A DNA stretch of 64,000 bases from Leptolyngbya sp. BC1307 (GTDB lineage Bacteria > Cyanobacteriota > Cyanobacteriia > Phormidesmidales > Phormidesmidaceae), in NCBI RefSeq assembly GCF_002286735.1, contig NZ_NRTA01000013.1, positions 1 to 64,000 on the forward strand, given 5' to 3'. The position numbers were made by a program, and so were the translations under genes. Below the pieces are notes generated by a model. That model was not told where the DNA came from and did not search any database. It saw only the letters and a list, made by a program, of their open reading frames with translations. This document shows positions 25,837-35,321 of this stretch, in pieces; within the stretch, counting starts at the first letter, position 1; each line of letters begins with the position of its first letter.

Positions 25837-27228
25837 CTAGTCCTTGGCTGGCGTCTCTGTCTGTGCCTGTCTCAGGTACTCAGGCTTCCATCCGGGTATG
25901 CTCTTTTGCGGCGATCGCGTCACCACCAGACAGTCAGACTCGACATCCTTGGTCAGCACCGAGCCAGCGCCCATCGTGACATCAGATCCAATGGTAATGG
26001 GGGCGACCAAACAGCTATTAGCGCCGGTTTTGGTGCGATCGCCAATCACCGTTTTGTGTTTATTGCGCCCGTCGTAGTTAACGGTAATCGTTCCTGCCCC
26101 CACGTTAACCTGCTGGCCCAATTCTGCATCGCCGATATATGAGAGGTGGGCCACATTGGTGCGATCGCCAATTGTCGATTTTTTCACCTCAACAAAGTTG
26201 CCAATCCGGCAGTTTTCGCCGACGACCGCCTGACCACGAATATGAGCAAAGGGGCCAATCCGCCCGCCGCCCGCGACTTCGCTATCGGTAATGACAGAGT
26301 GAATGAGTGTGGTATTCGCGCCAATGACGCTATTTTCTACCAGAGAGCCGGGGCCAATGTGACAGCCTGGGTGAATTACGCAGCGTCCGCGCAGGTTAGT
26401 CTGCGGCTCAATCACCACGTCGGGCTCTACCAACACGGTGGCATCAATCGTAATCGTATCAGGATTGATCAGCGTCACTCCCGACAGCAGCAAATCGTCT
26501 TTAATGCGCTTTTGCATGACTGCTTCGGCTTCAGCTAACTGCTTGCGGTTGTTAATACCTGCGATTTCAGCAGGCGGCGCGTCTACCGCCCTAACGGGTG
26601 AGAGATCTTTAATGACATCGGTCAGGTAGTACTCTTGCTGGTCGTTATCAGCTTTGAGATGCGGCAAAACGGTCATCAGCGCCGACCAGCTAAAGCAGTA
26701 GATGCCCGCATTAATCCGCTGATTGGCGCGCTGGGCTGCGGTACAGTCGCGGTGCTCAATGATCTCTTTAACGACGAGATTTTCGTCACAGAAGACCCGT
26801 CCATACCCGGTCGGATCGTCTATTTTCGCCGTCAAGATAGTGGCGGCGCTGCCGCTGTCATTGTGGGTGCTGACAATATTCTCGATGGTTTCAGGTTTGA
26901 GCAAAGGTACGTCACCATTGAGCACCAGCAGATTGCCTTCGAAGCCTGCCAGCGCTGGGATCACCTGCTGTACGGCATGTCCCGTTCCTAACTGTTCAGC
27001 TTGCTCAGCAAATTCTAAATTGGGCAGATGAGCCAGCGCAGTTTTTACCTGGTCTGCGCCGTAGCCCACAATTACGATTTGCCGCACGGGGTGGACTGTC
27101 GCTGTGCTGATTAATACGTGTTGGAGTAAGGGCAGGCCGCTAAGCGAGTGAAGCACTTTCGGCAGGGCCGATCTCATGCGGGTGCCTTTGCCTGCTGCTA
27201 GAACTGCGATCGCCAACGAATCCGCCAT
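25837..27228 (-). CDS. Bifunctional GlmU (GlcN-1-P acetyltransferase / GlcNAc-1-P uridylyltransferase)
   Basis: A 463-residue enzyme that makes UDP-N-acetylglucosamine for peptidoglycan and lipopolysaccharide. The N-terminal nucleotidyltransferase domain begins IAVLAAGKGTRMRSALPKVLH and has GTGHAVQQV and NGDVPLL. The C-terminal left-handed beta-helix acetyltransferase domain has the hexapeptide series, IRGQAVVGENCRIGNFVEVKKS and NYDGRNKHKTVIGD. ATG 27228 is chosen because a GGGGGGAA site precedes it and it fits the family. The frame is open to 27309 but that extension is basic and unlikely. Confidence 0.95.
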   Translation of the reverse strand: MADSLAIAVLAAGKGTRMRSALPKVLHSLSGLPLLQHVLISTATVHPVRQIVIVGYGADQVKTALAHLPNLEFAEQAEQLGTGHAVQQVIPALAGFEGNLLVLNGDVPLLKPETIENIVSTHNDSGSAATILTAKIDDPTGYGRVFCDENLVVKEIIEHRDCTAAQRANQRINAGIYCFSWSALMTVLPHLKADNDQQEYYLTDVIKDLSPVRAVDAPPAEIAGINNRKQLAEAEAVMQKRIKDDLLLSGVTLINPDTITIDATVLVEPDVVIEPQTNLRGRCVIHPGCHIGPGSLVENSVIGANTTLIHSVITDSEVAGGGRIGPFAHIRGQAVVGENCRIGNFVEVKKSTIGDRTNVAHLSYIGDAELGQQVNVGAGTITVNYDGRNKHKTVIGDRTKTGANSCLVAPITIGSDVTMGAGSVLTKDVESDCLVVTRSPQKSIPGWKPEYLRQAQTETPAKD

Positions 27229-27265
27229 ACTTCCCCCCAAAACTTCTGAATCAAAAGCCGCTGCC

Positions 27266-27655
27266 CTACGCGGACACCATCGCAATACATTCAATCTCGA
27301 CCAGCACATCTTTAGGCAGACGGGCCACCTCTACGCAGGCCCGGGCTGGGGCATTCTCGTCACCAAAATGCTCAGCATATATCTGGTTCATGGCGGCAAA
27401 GTCATTCATGTCCTTCAAAAAGACCGACGTTTTTACCACCTGAGATAGATCTGTACCTGCGGCCTTCACCACCGCTGTTAGATTCTGCAAAACCTTTTCA
27501 GTTTGCTCAGCGACCGTTGTCCCGACCAGTTCACCGGTTGCCGCATCTAGCGGAATTTGCCCCGCCACAAACAGCATGGCCCCCGACGCTACTACCCCCT
27601 GGTTATAGGGGCCTACCGGAGCCGGAGCCTGATCGGTTTGAATGATTTTGCGCAC
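27266..27655 (-). CDS. RidA-family imine deaminase
   Basis: A 129-residue RidA (YjgF/YER057c/UK114) protein. It hydrolyses reactive 2-aminoacrylate and other enamine/imine intermediates released by PLP enzymes. The trimer-interface active site is visible: GPYNQGVVASGAMLFVAGQIP, and Arg in ARACVEVARLPKDVLVEIE, which binds the carboxylate, with the terminal Glu. It lies 37 nt upstream of glmU on the same strand and is probably co-transcribed. Confidence 0.94.
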   Translation of the reverse strand: MRKIIQTDQAPAPVGPYNQGVVASGAMLFVAGQIPLDAATGELVGTTVAEQTEKVLQNLTAVVKAAGTDLSQVVKTSVFLKDMNDFAAMNQIYAEHFGDENAPARACVEVARLPKDVLVEIECIAMVSA

Positions 27656-27811
27656 TTGTCTATCGTTCCTTAAGGTCAGTCAGCTCATCAGGCATCTCAC
27701 AGGCCGAAGCAGTCTCAAATGGCGACGGCTTCAGAACCTCACCGGCCTATTTTACTGGCTAGGCGAGATCTGACAAACACCAAATGCAAGAATGGGTTTA
27801 GCTAACTGCTG

Positions 27812-28255
27812 TCACTGCAACCGAGGTCGCTGGCCGTAGTGACGGTAGCGCCAGTAGTCTCGCAGAATTTGGTCATGGTCAAAACACAGATCTACAGGGC
27901 ACTGCCAAGGGTTAAAAATGGCCAGGCTTTTGGCGTCGTCTTGGGCCGAGGGCTGACCGGTCGCTGTCGCAATAAAGACGATGCTAAGAGTGTGCTGACG
28001 CTGATCGCGGCTGGGGTCTGAATAGACATAAAACTGCTCAATCAGCGTCACCAGCAGGTTGGTTTCCTCCTGGGCTTCTCGCCGCGCGGCGATCTCTACC
28101 GATTCGCCATAGTCTACAAATCCGCCCGGCAGCGCCCATCCATAAGGCGTATTCAGCCGCTCGATCAGCACAATCGGTCGATGCGGTCGATCCGCCATCT
28201 CAATGATCAGATCTACAGTAGGGGCAGGATTTCTATGGGACGTTTGCTCGGCCAT
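27812..28255 (-). CDS. Nudix hydrolase
   Basis: About 147 residues. The Nudix box is [23 protein letters not shown], canonical except that the late Gly is Asn. The flanks ([17 protein letters not shown] and [20 protein letters not shown]) resemble ADP-ribose or NADH pyrophosphatase-type enzymes, but the substrate cannot be told. ATG 28255 (MAEQTS) is preferred; the frame is open to 28360, giving 182 residues with an odd Cys-rich leader. It is divergent from malQ. Confidence 0.85.
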   Translation of the reverse strand: MAEQTSHRNPAPTVDLIIEMADRPHRPIVLIERLNTPYGWALPGGFVDYGESVEIAARREAQEETNLLVTLIEQFYVYSDPSRDQRQHTLSIVFIATATGQPSAQDDAKSLAIFNPWQCPVDLCFDHDQILRDYWRYRHYGQRPRLQ

Positions 28256-28368
28256 TGCTGTCTCAAATTTTTTATAATCATGACATTCTCTTAATGCTTC
28301 TTTCAAAAAGCAGAGTATGGCGTCCATCTGCCCGTGATAGAGTTCTGAGCAACTGAACAAAAGTAGCT

Positions 28369-29877
28369 ATGTCATTTCCCAGAGCCAGCGGCGTCTTACT
28401 GCATCCCACATCGCTTCCCGGTCGTTTTGGCATCGGTGATTTGGGTTTTCAAGCCTATCGATTTGTTGACTTTTTGATTGAGAGCCAGCAGCAGCTCTGG
28501 CAGATTTTACCGCTCGGGCCAACGGGCCATGGCAATTCACCCTACATGGCTTATTCGGCCATGGCGGGCAACCCGCTGCTGATTAGCCTGGAGACGATTC
28601 AAGCGCACGGACTAATTGACGCCGACGACCTTGCTCGGGCTGAGCCTTTCCCAGAAAACGCAGTGGACTACGAAGCGGTCTATGACTTTAAGCTGAGCCG
28701 GTTGCGCAAGGCTGCGGAACGGTTCAAGGAAATCGCTGATGATGACACTCGTCGGGCGTTTATCCAGTTTCGTAAAGACTGCGCCGCCTGGATAGAAGAC
28801 TACGGCCTGTTTATGGCTTTGAAAAATGCTCATGGGGGCGCGTCTTGGCCGCAGTGGGATGCGTCGATTGCGCGGCGCGACCCAGATGCGCTCAACCGTG
28901 CCCGGATGGATCTGGCGGCTGACATTTTTTTCCACGAGTACATGCAGTTTGAATTTTACCGGCAGTGGACTGATTTAAAGACCTATGCCAACCAGCACGG
29001 CATTCAGATCGTGGGCGATATGCCTATCTATGTGGCGCATGACAGCGCTGACGTGTGGGCCAACCCCGAGAACTTCATGCTGGATGAAGAGACGCTCAAC
29101 CCTTCTCAGATGGCGGGAGTACCGCCAGATTACTTCAGTCAGACGGGTCAGCTGTGGGGCAACCCTACCTATAACTGGGAGGTCGTTCAGGCGGGTGGGT
29201 TTAGCTGGTGGCTCCAGCGTCTCCGAGCGATGCTGGCCTGTGTAGACCTGATTCGGATTGATCATTTTCGGGGGTTTGAGGCTTTTTGGGCTGTTGCTGC
29301 TGGTCAAGAGACCGCTATTAATGGAGAGTGGATAGAAGCGCCGGGTGAGGCGTTTTTTGAGACGGTGGAAGCGCAGCTGGGTCGGTTGCCTTTTTTGGCA
29401 GAAGATCTGGGCTTAATCGATGAGAAAGTGGAGGCATTGCGCGATCGCTTTGATCTCCCGGGCATGAAAATTTTGCAGTTTGCTTTCGGTTCGGATTACG
29501 AAAATCCTTACCTGCCTTACAACGTAGATCGTAATTTTTTAATCTACACAGGCACCCACGACAATGACACGACCGTTGGCTGGTTTAAGCAGGCTCCAGA
29601 TCACGAGAAGCAACATTTAGCGGCCTATGTCGGCGCATTTGACCCAGACAACGTTCACTGGGTCATGATTCGGCTGGCGCTGAGTTCGGTGGCTAACCAG
29701 GCCATTGTGCCCTTACAAGACTTGTTAGGGCTGGGCAGCGGCGCTCGCATGAATACCCCAGGGGTGGGCGAGGGCAACTGGTCGTGGCGCTACGTGACGC
29801 CTATGCTCACGCCTACCATTAGCGCTCACCTTAAAGAGCTAACAGAACTATATGGCCGAGGGCGCGATCAGCAGTAG
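28369..29877 (+). CDS. 4-alpha-glucanotransferase (MalQ, GH77)
   Basis: A 502-residue amylomaltase/disproportionating enzyme that transfers 4-alpha-glucan segments during glycogen turnover. Markers are ASGVLLHPTSLPGRFGIGDLG, QLLPLGPTGHGNSPY, MAGVPPDYFSQTGQLWGNPTYNW, the nucleophile Asp in LIRIDHFRGFEAFW, acid/base Glu in PFLAEDLGLI, and YTGTHDNDTTVGW with the third carboxylate. The length is normal. The last codons and stop lie in a perfect 14-bp inverted repeat. Confidence 0.96.
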   Translation: MSFPRASGVLLHPTSLPGRFGIGDLGFQAYRFVDFLIESQQQLWQILPLGPTGHGNSPYMAYSAMAGNPLLISLETIQAHGLIDADDLARAEPFPENAVDYEAVYDFKLSRLRKAAERFKEIADDDTRRAFIQFRKDCAAWIEDYGLFMALKNAHGGASWPQWDASIARRDPDALNRARMDLAADIFFHEYMQFEFYRQWTDLKTYANQHGIQIVGDMPIYVAHDSADVWANPENFMLDEETLNPSQMAGVPPDYFSQTGQLWGNPTYNWEVVQAGGFSWWLQRLRAMLACVDLIRIDHFRGFEAFWAVAAGQETAINGEWIEAPGEAFFETVEAQLGRLPFLAEDLGLIDEKVEALRDRFDLPGMKILQFAFGSDYENPYLPYNVDRNFLIYTGTHDNDTTVGWFKQAPDHEKQHLAAYVGAFDPDNVHWVMIRLALSSVANQAIVPLQDLLGLGSGARMNTPGVGEGNWSWRYVTPMLTPTISAHLKELTELYGRGRDQQ

Positions 29878-29894
29878 CCTATCGCGCCCTCGGC
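29855..29894 (+). terminator. 14-bp perfect hairpin over the malQ stop codon
   Basis: GCCGAGGGCGCGAT (29855-29868) is exactly inverted at 29881-29894, with a 12-nt loop that contains the TAG stop. The stem is G/C-rich. No T-tract follows, so it may protect the mRNA 3' end or halt transcription without a U-run, as is common in cyanobacteria. Confidence 0.65.
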
Positions 29895-30110
29895 AACAGC
29901 AGCCACCGGGTCAGCCATCGACCGCTACACACACCCTTAACCGAACCTACAAACCGAACCTCTAAACGGAGGCAGCTTTGCTACGCTGATTTTTAGGGAG
30001 TATTCTGCGTCTACCTGGATGGACATATAGATAGCGCTCTACAGATTGATATAGACCCGCTTAACCGGATTAGATTTGACATTGAGGTTTGACAGTGAGG
30101 GAGGATAAGT

Positions 30111-31163
30111 ATGGCTGCAACTGACTTCAAAGATTACTACGCCATTTTGGGGGTCAGTAAAACGGCCAGTGCCGACGACATTAAGCGCTCTTTTCGGAAG
30201 CTAGCGCGTAAATATCACCCGGACGTTAACCCTAACAACAAAGCAGCGGAAGCAAAGTTTAAAGAGGTCAGCGAAGCCTACGAAGTGCTCTCTGACGCCG
30301 AAAAGCGTACCAAATATGACCAGTTTGGCCAATATTGGCAGCAGGCTAGCCGGGCCGGTGGTCCTGCGGGCGGTTCTGCGGGGGGGGCGACCGGTGCTGC
30401 TAGCGGCTTTGACTTTGGCGCTTATGGTAGCTTTGACGACTTCATCAACGAGCTATTGGGTCGCTTTGCCACTGGTGGGGGCGGGGCTCGCGCTAGCTCC
30501 TACGGCTATCAAAAGCCGGGCGGTGCCAGCGGCTTTGACCCTAGCGGTTTCGGCAGCGGTGGGTTTGGCTTTGACCCGCGAGCCGCCAGCCGGGCAGGGG
30601 CTAGCACTCGCGTCAGCCAGGGCAGCTTCGACCAGACAGCCGATCTCAAGCTGAGCCTGTCCGAGGCTTTTCGCGGTACTCAAAAGCGCTTTAGCATTGG
30701 CGGCGAATCGGTCACTGTGAGGATTCCGGCAGGCGTCAAGCCCGGCAGCAAAATTCGATTGAAGGGCAAAGGCGCGCTAAATCCGCAAACTCAGCAGCGC
30801 GGCGATGTCTATTTGACGGTTGAGCTGTTGCCGCACAGCTTTTTTCAGCTAGAAGGAGATAACCTGACTTGCGAGGTGCCGATTACGCCAGATGAAGCCG
30901 TATTAGGTGCAAAAGTGACCGTGCCGACTCCTGACGGTAGCGTGACTGTCAGCGTTCCGGCGGGTGTCAAGTCGGGGCAGTCGCTCCGTCTGCGGGGTAA
31001 GGGCTGGCCTGATAAGCAGGGGACTAACCGCAGCGATCAGCTGGTCAAAGTGGTGATTACACCGCCTCAGGAATTGAGCGATCGCGAAAAGTCTCTCTAC
31101 GAACAAATCCGCGACAGCAGATCTACTGACCCTAGAGCCGAACTCACCAGCATTCAGCTTTAA
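30111..31163 (+). CDS. DnaJ/CbpA-like J-domain co-chaperone
   Basis: A 350-residue type II J protein. The J domain (about 6-72) has the HPD triad (H36-P37-D38 in [10 protein letters not shown]). A Gly/Phe-rich region follows (about 80-175), then two C-terminal substrate-binding beta domains ([36 protein letters not shown], and [21 protein letters not shown]). The zinc-finger CxxCxGxG repeats of DnaJ proper are absent. It stimulates DnaK ATPase and delivers substrates. The G/F region carries several FGSGG-like repeats. It stands alone ahead of the phytochrome gene. Confidence 0.92.
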   Translation: MAATDFKDYYAILGVSKTASADDIKRSFRKLARKYHPDVNPNNKAAEAKFKEVSEAYEVLSDAEKRTKYDQFGQYWQQASRAGGPAGGSAGGATGAASGFDFGAYGSFDDFINELLGRFATGGGGARASSYGYQKPGGASGFDPSGFGSGGFGFDPRAASRAGASTRVSQGSFDQTADLKLSLSEAFRGTQKRFSIGGESVTVRIPAGVKPGSKIRLKGKGALNPQTQQRGDVYLTVELLPHSFFQLEGDNLTCEVPITPDEAVLGAKVTVPTPDGSVTVSVPAGVKSGQSLRLRGKGWPDKQGTNRSDQLVKVVITPPQELSDREKSLYEQIRDSRSTDPRAELTSIQL

Positions 31164-31253
31164 CGCTAGGCTGATTTGTCATGCCGCCTTAAGAAACCGA
31201 ATATCAAAATGGGAATTCTGTTTTAACACCTCAGATTTTCCCAAGTATCGATT

Positions 31254-34124
31254 ATGGATAAGCTGCTAGCGCGTCTGACAGGCAATACCCAAGAAGATCT
31301 GCTGCATCGGATCGCCAATCGAATTCGGCAGTCTTTAGAGCTGCAGGAAATCTTAGATACAACAGTCAAAGAAGTCCGGGACTATCTGGGCATCGACCGG
31401 GTTAAGATCTATCGATTTAATCCAGACAGCAGCGGAACCGTCATTGCCGAATCGATTAGCAACCATCGTCTGCCCAGCTTACTGGGTCTCCACTTTCCGG
31501 CTGATGACATTCCGCCCTATGCACGGGAGCTGTTTTTAAGAGCCCGCCAGCGCTCAATCGTCGATGTCACTAACCACCAGATCGGGCTGAGCCCTTTAGA
31601 TCATTTAGAGACAGGAGAAGCTCAGTCAGATATCGACATTCGCTACCGACCGCTAGACCCCTGTCACGCTGAGTATCTAACGGCAATGGGAGTCCAGTCT
31701 TCTGTCGTTGTCCCCATCGTTTTAAAAGAACTGCCTACCGAAAAAAGCGTACGCCTGCCCTCAGGAACATCGGCACAGCTGTGGGGACTGCTGGCCTGCC
31801 ATCACAGTGAGTCACGAGTCGTAGCAGAAGCCGAGCTGCAGTTTATCCAAGCTGTGGTTGATCAGGTAGGGGTAGCGATCGCTCAGTCGATATTACTCAA
31901 CCGCGTGCGCGCCCAAGCAGAGCAAGAGGCCAACATCAACCGCGTCACCCAACTGCTCTATAACAGCCCCACGACGAAGCCACAGGCAGCCCTTGAAGAA
32001 GCCGTCGCTACGTTTAGTGGATCCGGCGGCAGGCTCTACCTGATGGCCAGAAAATCTCAGCCTAGAGAACTCTACACCTGCGGCGAACAGCCCGTCCCTA
32101 TTAACGAAGCCCAAGGCCGGGTGATTGAAGAAAATTTTCTTTGGAAAAATTTTCTAGGCTCAATCATTGAGCCTGGCCCTGACAGCAGCGGCTACCGACC
32201 CTGGTCAGTCCAGTGGATGCGTTCGGTCTATAGCATGGGCGCAGATCAACGCGAGGATAGCCGGTCTACCCACTGGCCCAACCTGTGGGCAGTCGATCAT
32301 CTCTACCGCGAACCGCTGTTCCGCACGCTGGCCCCGTTCTTTGAAGCCACATCCGTATGCAGCCTGCTGATCATTCCGCTGCGCCATGGCTCGCAGGTGG
32401 TCGGCTGTCTGACTATTTTTCGCAATGAGGCCAATACCGAAATTTTGTGGGCCGGATACCACCATCCGGACACGCGGCAGCTCATGGCCAGACAATCGTT
32501 TGAAGTCTGGCGGCAAAGTCAAAAAGGTCAGGCCGAAGCCTGGACAGCAGCCGAAATTAAGTACGCTCAGGCGCTCGGCGAACGGTTTGCTACCGCTGTT
32601 GAACAGTACCGGCTATATCAGCAGGTGCAAGCACTCAATGCCAATCTAGAGCAACAGGTAGCCGAGCGCACAGACCAGCTGCAGCAAAAAACACAACAGC
32701 TACAGCTTTCCAATCAGGAGTTAGAAAATTCTTTTTCCAGGCAGAAATTACTGATCGCTATCGTCACTAAAATTCGCGAGTCGCTCGACATCGCCGAGAT
32801 CTTTCAGGTCACTACTAAAGAACTGAGCCACATCTTGACTGCCGATAGAGTCTCGGTTTATCGGTTCGATGCCAACTGGGGCGGCGAATTTGCAGCAGAC
32901 TTTGAAGCCGCAACGCTCCGCTGGCTAGATGTGGGTCCGCTAGGCGTCAATACCGTCTGGAACGATACTTATCTGCAAGAAACTCAAGGCGGCAGATATC
33001 GCCAAGGAGAGGTCTTTGTCGTCGATGATGTCTACCAGCAGAGCTTTTCTCAATGTCACCTAGCGCTCTACGAGCAGCTTTGCATTAAAGCTTTCATCAC
33101 CGTTCCGATTTTTGTCGGACAAGACCTGTGGGGAATTTTGAGCGCCTATCAGCACAAAGAACCTCGCCAGTGGGAGCCAGTAGAAGTTGAGTTTGCCAGT
33201 CAGGTCGCCGCGCAGCTAGGCGTCGCTTTGCAGCATGCTTCTCTACTCGATTACAACCGCCGTAAATCAGAAGAACTCTTAAGTACGCTGGATAATTTAA
33301 AGGCCACGCAAACCCAGCTCATTCAGACAGAGAAGATGTCTAGCCTCGGACAACTGGTGGCTGGCATCGCCCATGAAATCAATAACCCCGTTAATTTCAT
33401 TCATGCCAACCTGGTGCATTTAGAAAAATATTCAGACAACTTGATCAAAGCAATTGCAGGCTATCAGGCGCACTATCCTGAGCCATCTGCCGAAATTAGC
33501 GCACTGCTAGAGGAGGCCGACATTGAATACATCGCAGAAGACTTACCCAGACTCTGTTCTTCTTTGTCTACTGGCACTCAACGGATTCAGGCAATTGTTT
33601 CATCCCTGCGTAGTTTTTCTAGATTAGACGAATCAGGTATCAAAGCGGCTGATCTTCATGAGGGTATAGAGAGTGCTCTGCTGATTTTGCAACATCGACT
33701 GAAGTCGAACAGTACCCAAGTTGCGATTGAAGTGGTGAGAGAATATGGTGAGCTCCCTCTGGTGGAATGCCATTCGGGGCAGATCAATCAGGTCTTTATG
33801 AACCTGCTGGCCAATGCTATTGATGAGCTACAGTCCCTAGAGCCAGATGCTGAAGAAGACAGGCCCAAACATATTACGATCACAACTCAGGTAGTGGATA
33901 ATTGGGTGAAGATATCGATTAAAGACGATGGTAGGGGGATTGTAAAACCACAGTTAGACAAGCTGTTTGATCCGTTTTTTACGACTAAGCCAGTAGGCAA
34001 AGGAACAGGTTTAGGGCTATCAATTAGCTACAGGATTATTGAAGAACACAGCGGCAAGCTCTACTGCGAATCTGAGCTGGGCAGAGGAACCAGTTTCAAT
34101 ATTGAGCTGCCTAGAGAGCATTGA
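31254..34124 (+). CDS. Cph2-like phytochrome / GAF sensor histidine kinase
   Basis: A 956-residue photoreceptor-type kinase. Residues 1-220 form a phytochrome GAF domain, with IYRFNPDSSGTVIAES, the FPADDIPPYARELF motif, and bilin-site C137-H138 in LDPCHAEYLTAMGV, very like Cph2. There is no N-terminal PAS domain, so it is of the knotless (group II) kind. Residues about 221-460 fit a PHY domain, with ILWAGYHHPD and MARQSFEVWRQ. A coiled coil (460-495) leads to a second GAF (500-665) with C601-H602 in FSQCHLALYEQL, cyanobacteriochrome-like. The kinase core has H707 in AGIAHEINNPVNFI, an N-box (NLLANAIDEL) and FDPFFTTKPVGKGTGLGLS. No response regulator is adjacent. Confidence 0.88.
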   Translation: MDKLLARLTGNTQEDLLHRIANRIRQSLELQEILDTTVKEVRDYLGIDRVKIYRFNPDSSGTVIAESISNHRLPSLLGLHFPADDIPPYARELFLRARQRSIVDVTNHQIGLSPLDHLETGEAQSDIDIRYRPLDPCHAEYLTAMGVQSSVVVPIVLKELPTEKSVRLPSGTSAQLWGLLACHHSESRVVAEAELQFIQAVVDQVGVAIAQSILLNRVRAQAEQEANINRVTQLLYNSPTTKPQAALEEAVATFSGSGGRLYLMARKSQPRELYTCGEQPVPINEAQGRVIEENFLWKNFLGSIIEPGPDSSGYRPWSVQWMRSVYSMGADQREDSRSTHWPNLWAVDHLYREPLFRTLAPFFEATSVCSLLIIPLRHGSQVVGCLTIFRNEANTEILWAGYHHPDTRQLMARQSFEVWRQSQKGQAEAWTAAEIKYAQALGERFATAVEQYRLYQQVQALNANLEQQVAERTDQLQQKTQQLQLSNQELENSFSRQKLLIAIVTKIRESLDIAEIFQVTTKELSHILTADRVSVYRFDANWGGEFAADFEAATLRWLDVGPLGVNTVWNDTYLQETQGGRYRQGEVFVVDDVYQQSFSQCHLALYEQLCIKAFITVPIFVGQDLWGILSAYQHKEPRQWEPVEVEFASQVAAQLGVALQHASLLDYNRRKSEELLSTLDNLKATQTQLIQTEKMSSLGQLVAGIAHEINNPVNFIHANLVHLEKYSDNLIKAIAGYQAHYPEPSAEISALLEEADIEYIAEDLPRLCSSLSTGTQRIQAIVSSLRSFSRLDESGIKAADLHEGIESALLILQHRLKSNSTQVAIEVVREYGELPLVECHSGQINQVFMNLLANAIDELQSLEPDAEEDRPKHITITTQVVDNWVKISIKDDGRGIVKPQLDKLFDPFFTTKPVGKGTGLGLSISYRIIEEHSGKLYCESELGRGTSFNIELPREH

Positions 34125-34231
34125 TTGTGCGCTGACTTTCGTGTCGCCGAGGTCGCTAGATCTAGCCCGATTAATATCGAATCGTGATCGGAGGTTCTGA
34201 AGGGGCTTTGACCGTCCAAGAGAGTTGCTTC

Positions 34232-34928
34232 TCAAGCGAAATCCAGATTTTGGTCAATGACATCGGGTTCATCCGCATTAATATGCCACTCGGTTGCGCC
34301 AGTGACCTGAGTGCGTAGTAAAGGGGGTTGGCTAGGGCGTAGTCTGAGGTGCCAAGCTGCCCGTCAAAAACAAATGAGTAGGCACTCTCGCCTAAAAACT
34401 GCGCTGCTATAGCTTTGGCCACTTAGCTTAATACATTAGTGATAGCTAGAACCGTTATATACTGCGGACTAAGTGGCTTCTAAAGCGGTAATGGGCTCCT
34501 CTTAGGCATAGGCACTGAGATCGCCTACGATCAAAAAGTCTCCGTCAGCGCTGCCGGTCGGAGCGGTGGCTAGCTAGGCGGCTACTGCCTCCGCCTCCGA
34601 ACCTGAGTGCCCTTAAAGTTGCCCTGCTCGTCGCTAATATCGGCATTACTACCAGGAGACTCGCTAGATTGAGCGAGCCGCCGACATCAGCGAAGGTAGC
34701 CGGACGAGGATGGGCCGGCTGAAAGTCAATGTTTTAATTGGTCTGAATGCGGTAGCTGCCGAAGTCGAAGCTGAGTACACCTGTGAGATCAATCACGGTG
34801 TCGCCACCCCGCAGCGGATTGGCTACGTTCAGAGGCTGGCCGCCGCGACCAAAGATTAAAGTGTGCGGATTTTGCTGCGTGCTGCCGTCGTCTAGGGTGA
34901 TTTGGCGCCGGTGCACAGGCAATGTCAA
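34232..34928 (-). pseudogene. Decayed ExeM/NucH-like extracellular nuclease
   Basis: Fragments of a secreted endonuclease/exonuclease/phosphatase-fold nuclease read in order on the minus strand. First is FGRGGQPLNVANPLRGGDTV...LTGVLSFDFGSYRIQ, then a stop and QPAHPRPATFADVGGSLNLAS. After an apparent large internal deletion comes SNADISDEQGNFKGTQVRR, then LATAPTGSADGDFLIVGD followed by a stop. FLGESAYSFVFDGQLG and, after a frameshift, TGATEWHINADEPDVID close the series. At least two in-frame stops and two frameshifts disable it. In life these enzymes digest extracellular DNA for phosphate. Confidence 0.8.
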
Positions 34929-35096
34929 AGAACTTGGGCCACGCTGGGCGACACCGCGCCACTACAGGGCTTGTAGCGGGGTAAAGACTCCTTCTCTATG
35001 ACCAGCACCGAGTGCCCCTGCTTGGCCAAGTGGTAGGCGGTCGAAGCTCCGGCAGGGTAGCCACCACCCAGCTACCACCACAATGACGTCGTGCAT
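34929..35096 (-). pseudogene. N-terminal relic of a geranylgeranyl-reductase-family flavoprotein
   Basis: From ATG 35096 the minus strand reads MHDVIVVVAG and, after a one-base frameshift, GYPAGASTAYHLAKQG followed by LVIEKESLPRYKPCSGAVSPSVAQ. This is the FAD-binding Rossmann start of the ChlP/geranylgeranyl-reductase family (GxGxxG plus PRYKPCGG). Only about 56 codons remain before the sequence switches into the nuclease relic. The GxGPAG motif is damaged. The abrupt switch implies a deletion joining two unrelated genes. Confidence 0.75.
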
Positions 35097-35321
35097 TAGG
35101 CTCTCGGCTCGGTAGATGGATTAATAGATGGATCTGCCGCTTCATACTACCGTTTTGGCAGTGGAGACCGTAAATAAATGCCCCCCCTAGGCATTGCGCG
35201 TTTCAGGAAGCTTGGGGTTAAGTAAATAGGCTGGGGTTTGTCGGGCCAAGGCCCAAAACCGCTCGACATTCTGATGCGACACTTGCCTCCTGGCGCTAAG
35301 CCATCTATTTTCTTAGGTACT

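Noticed and set aside
35100-35321. A cobalamin or NiCo riboswitch before the metal transport operon.
   Set aside because: None of the conserved core elements of either riboswitch could be found in the leader.
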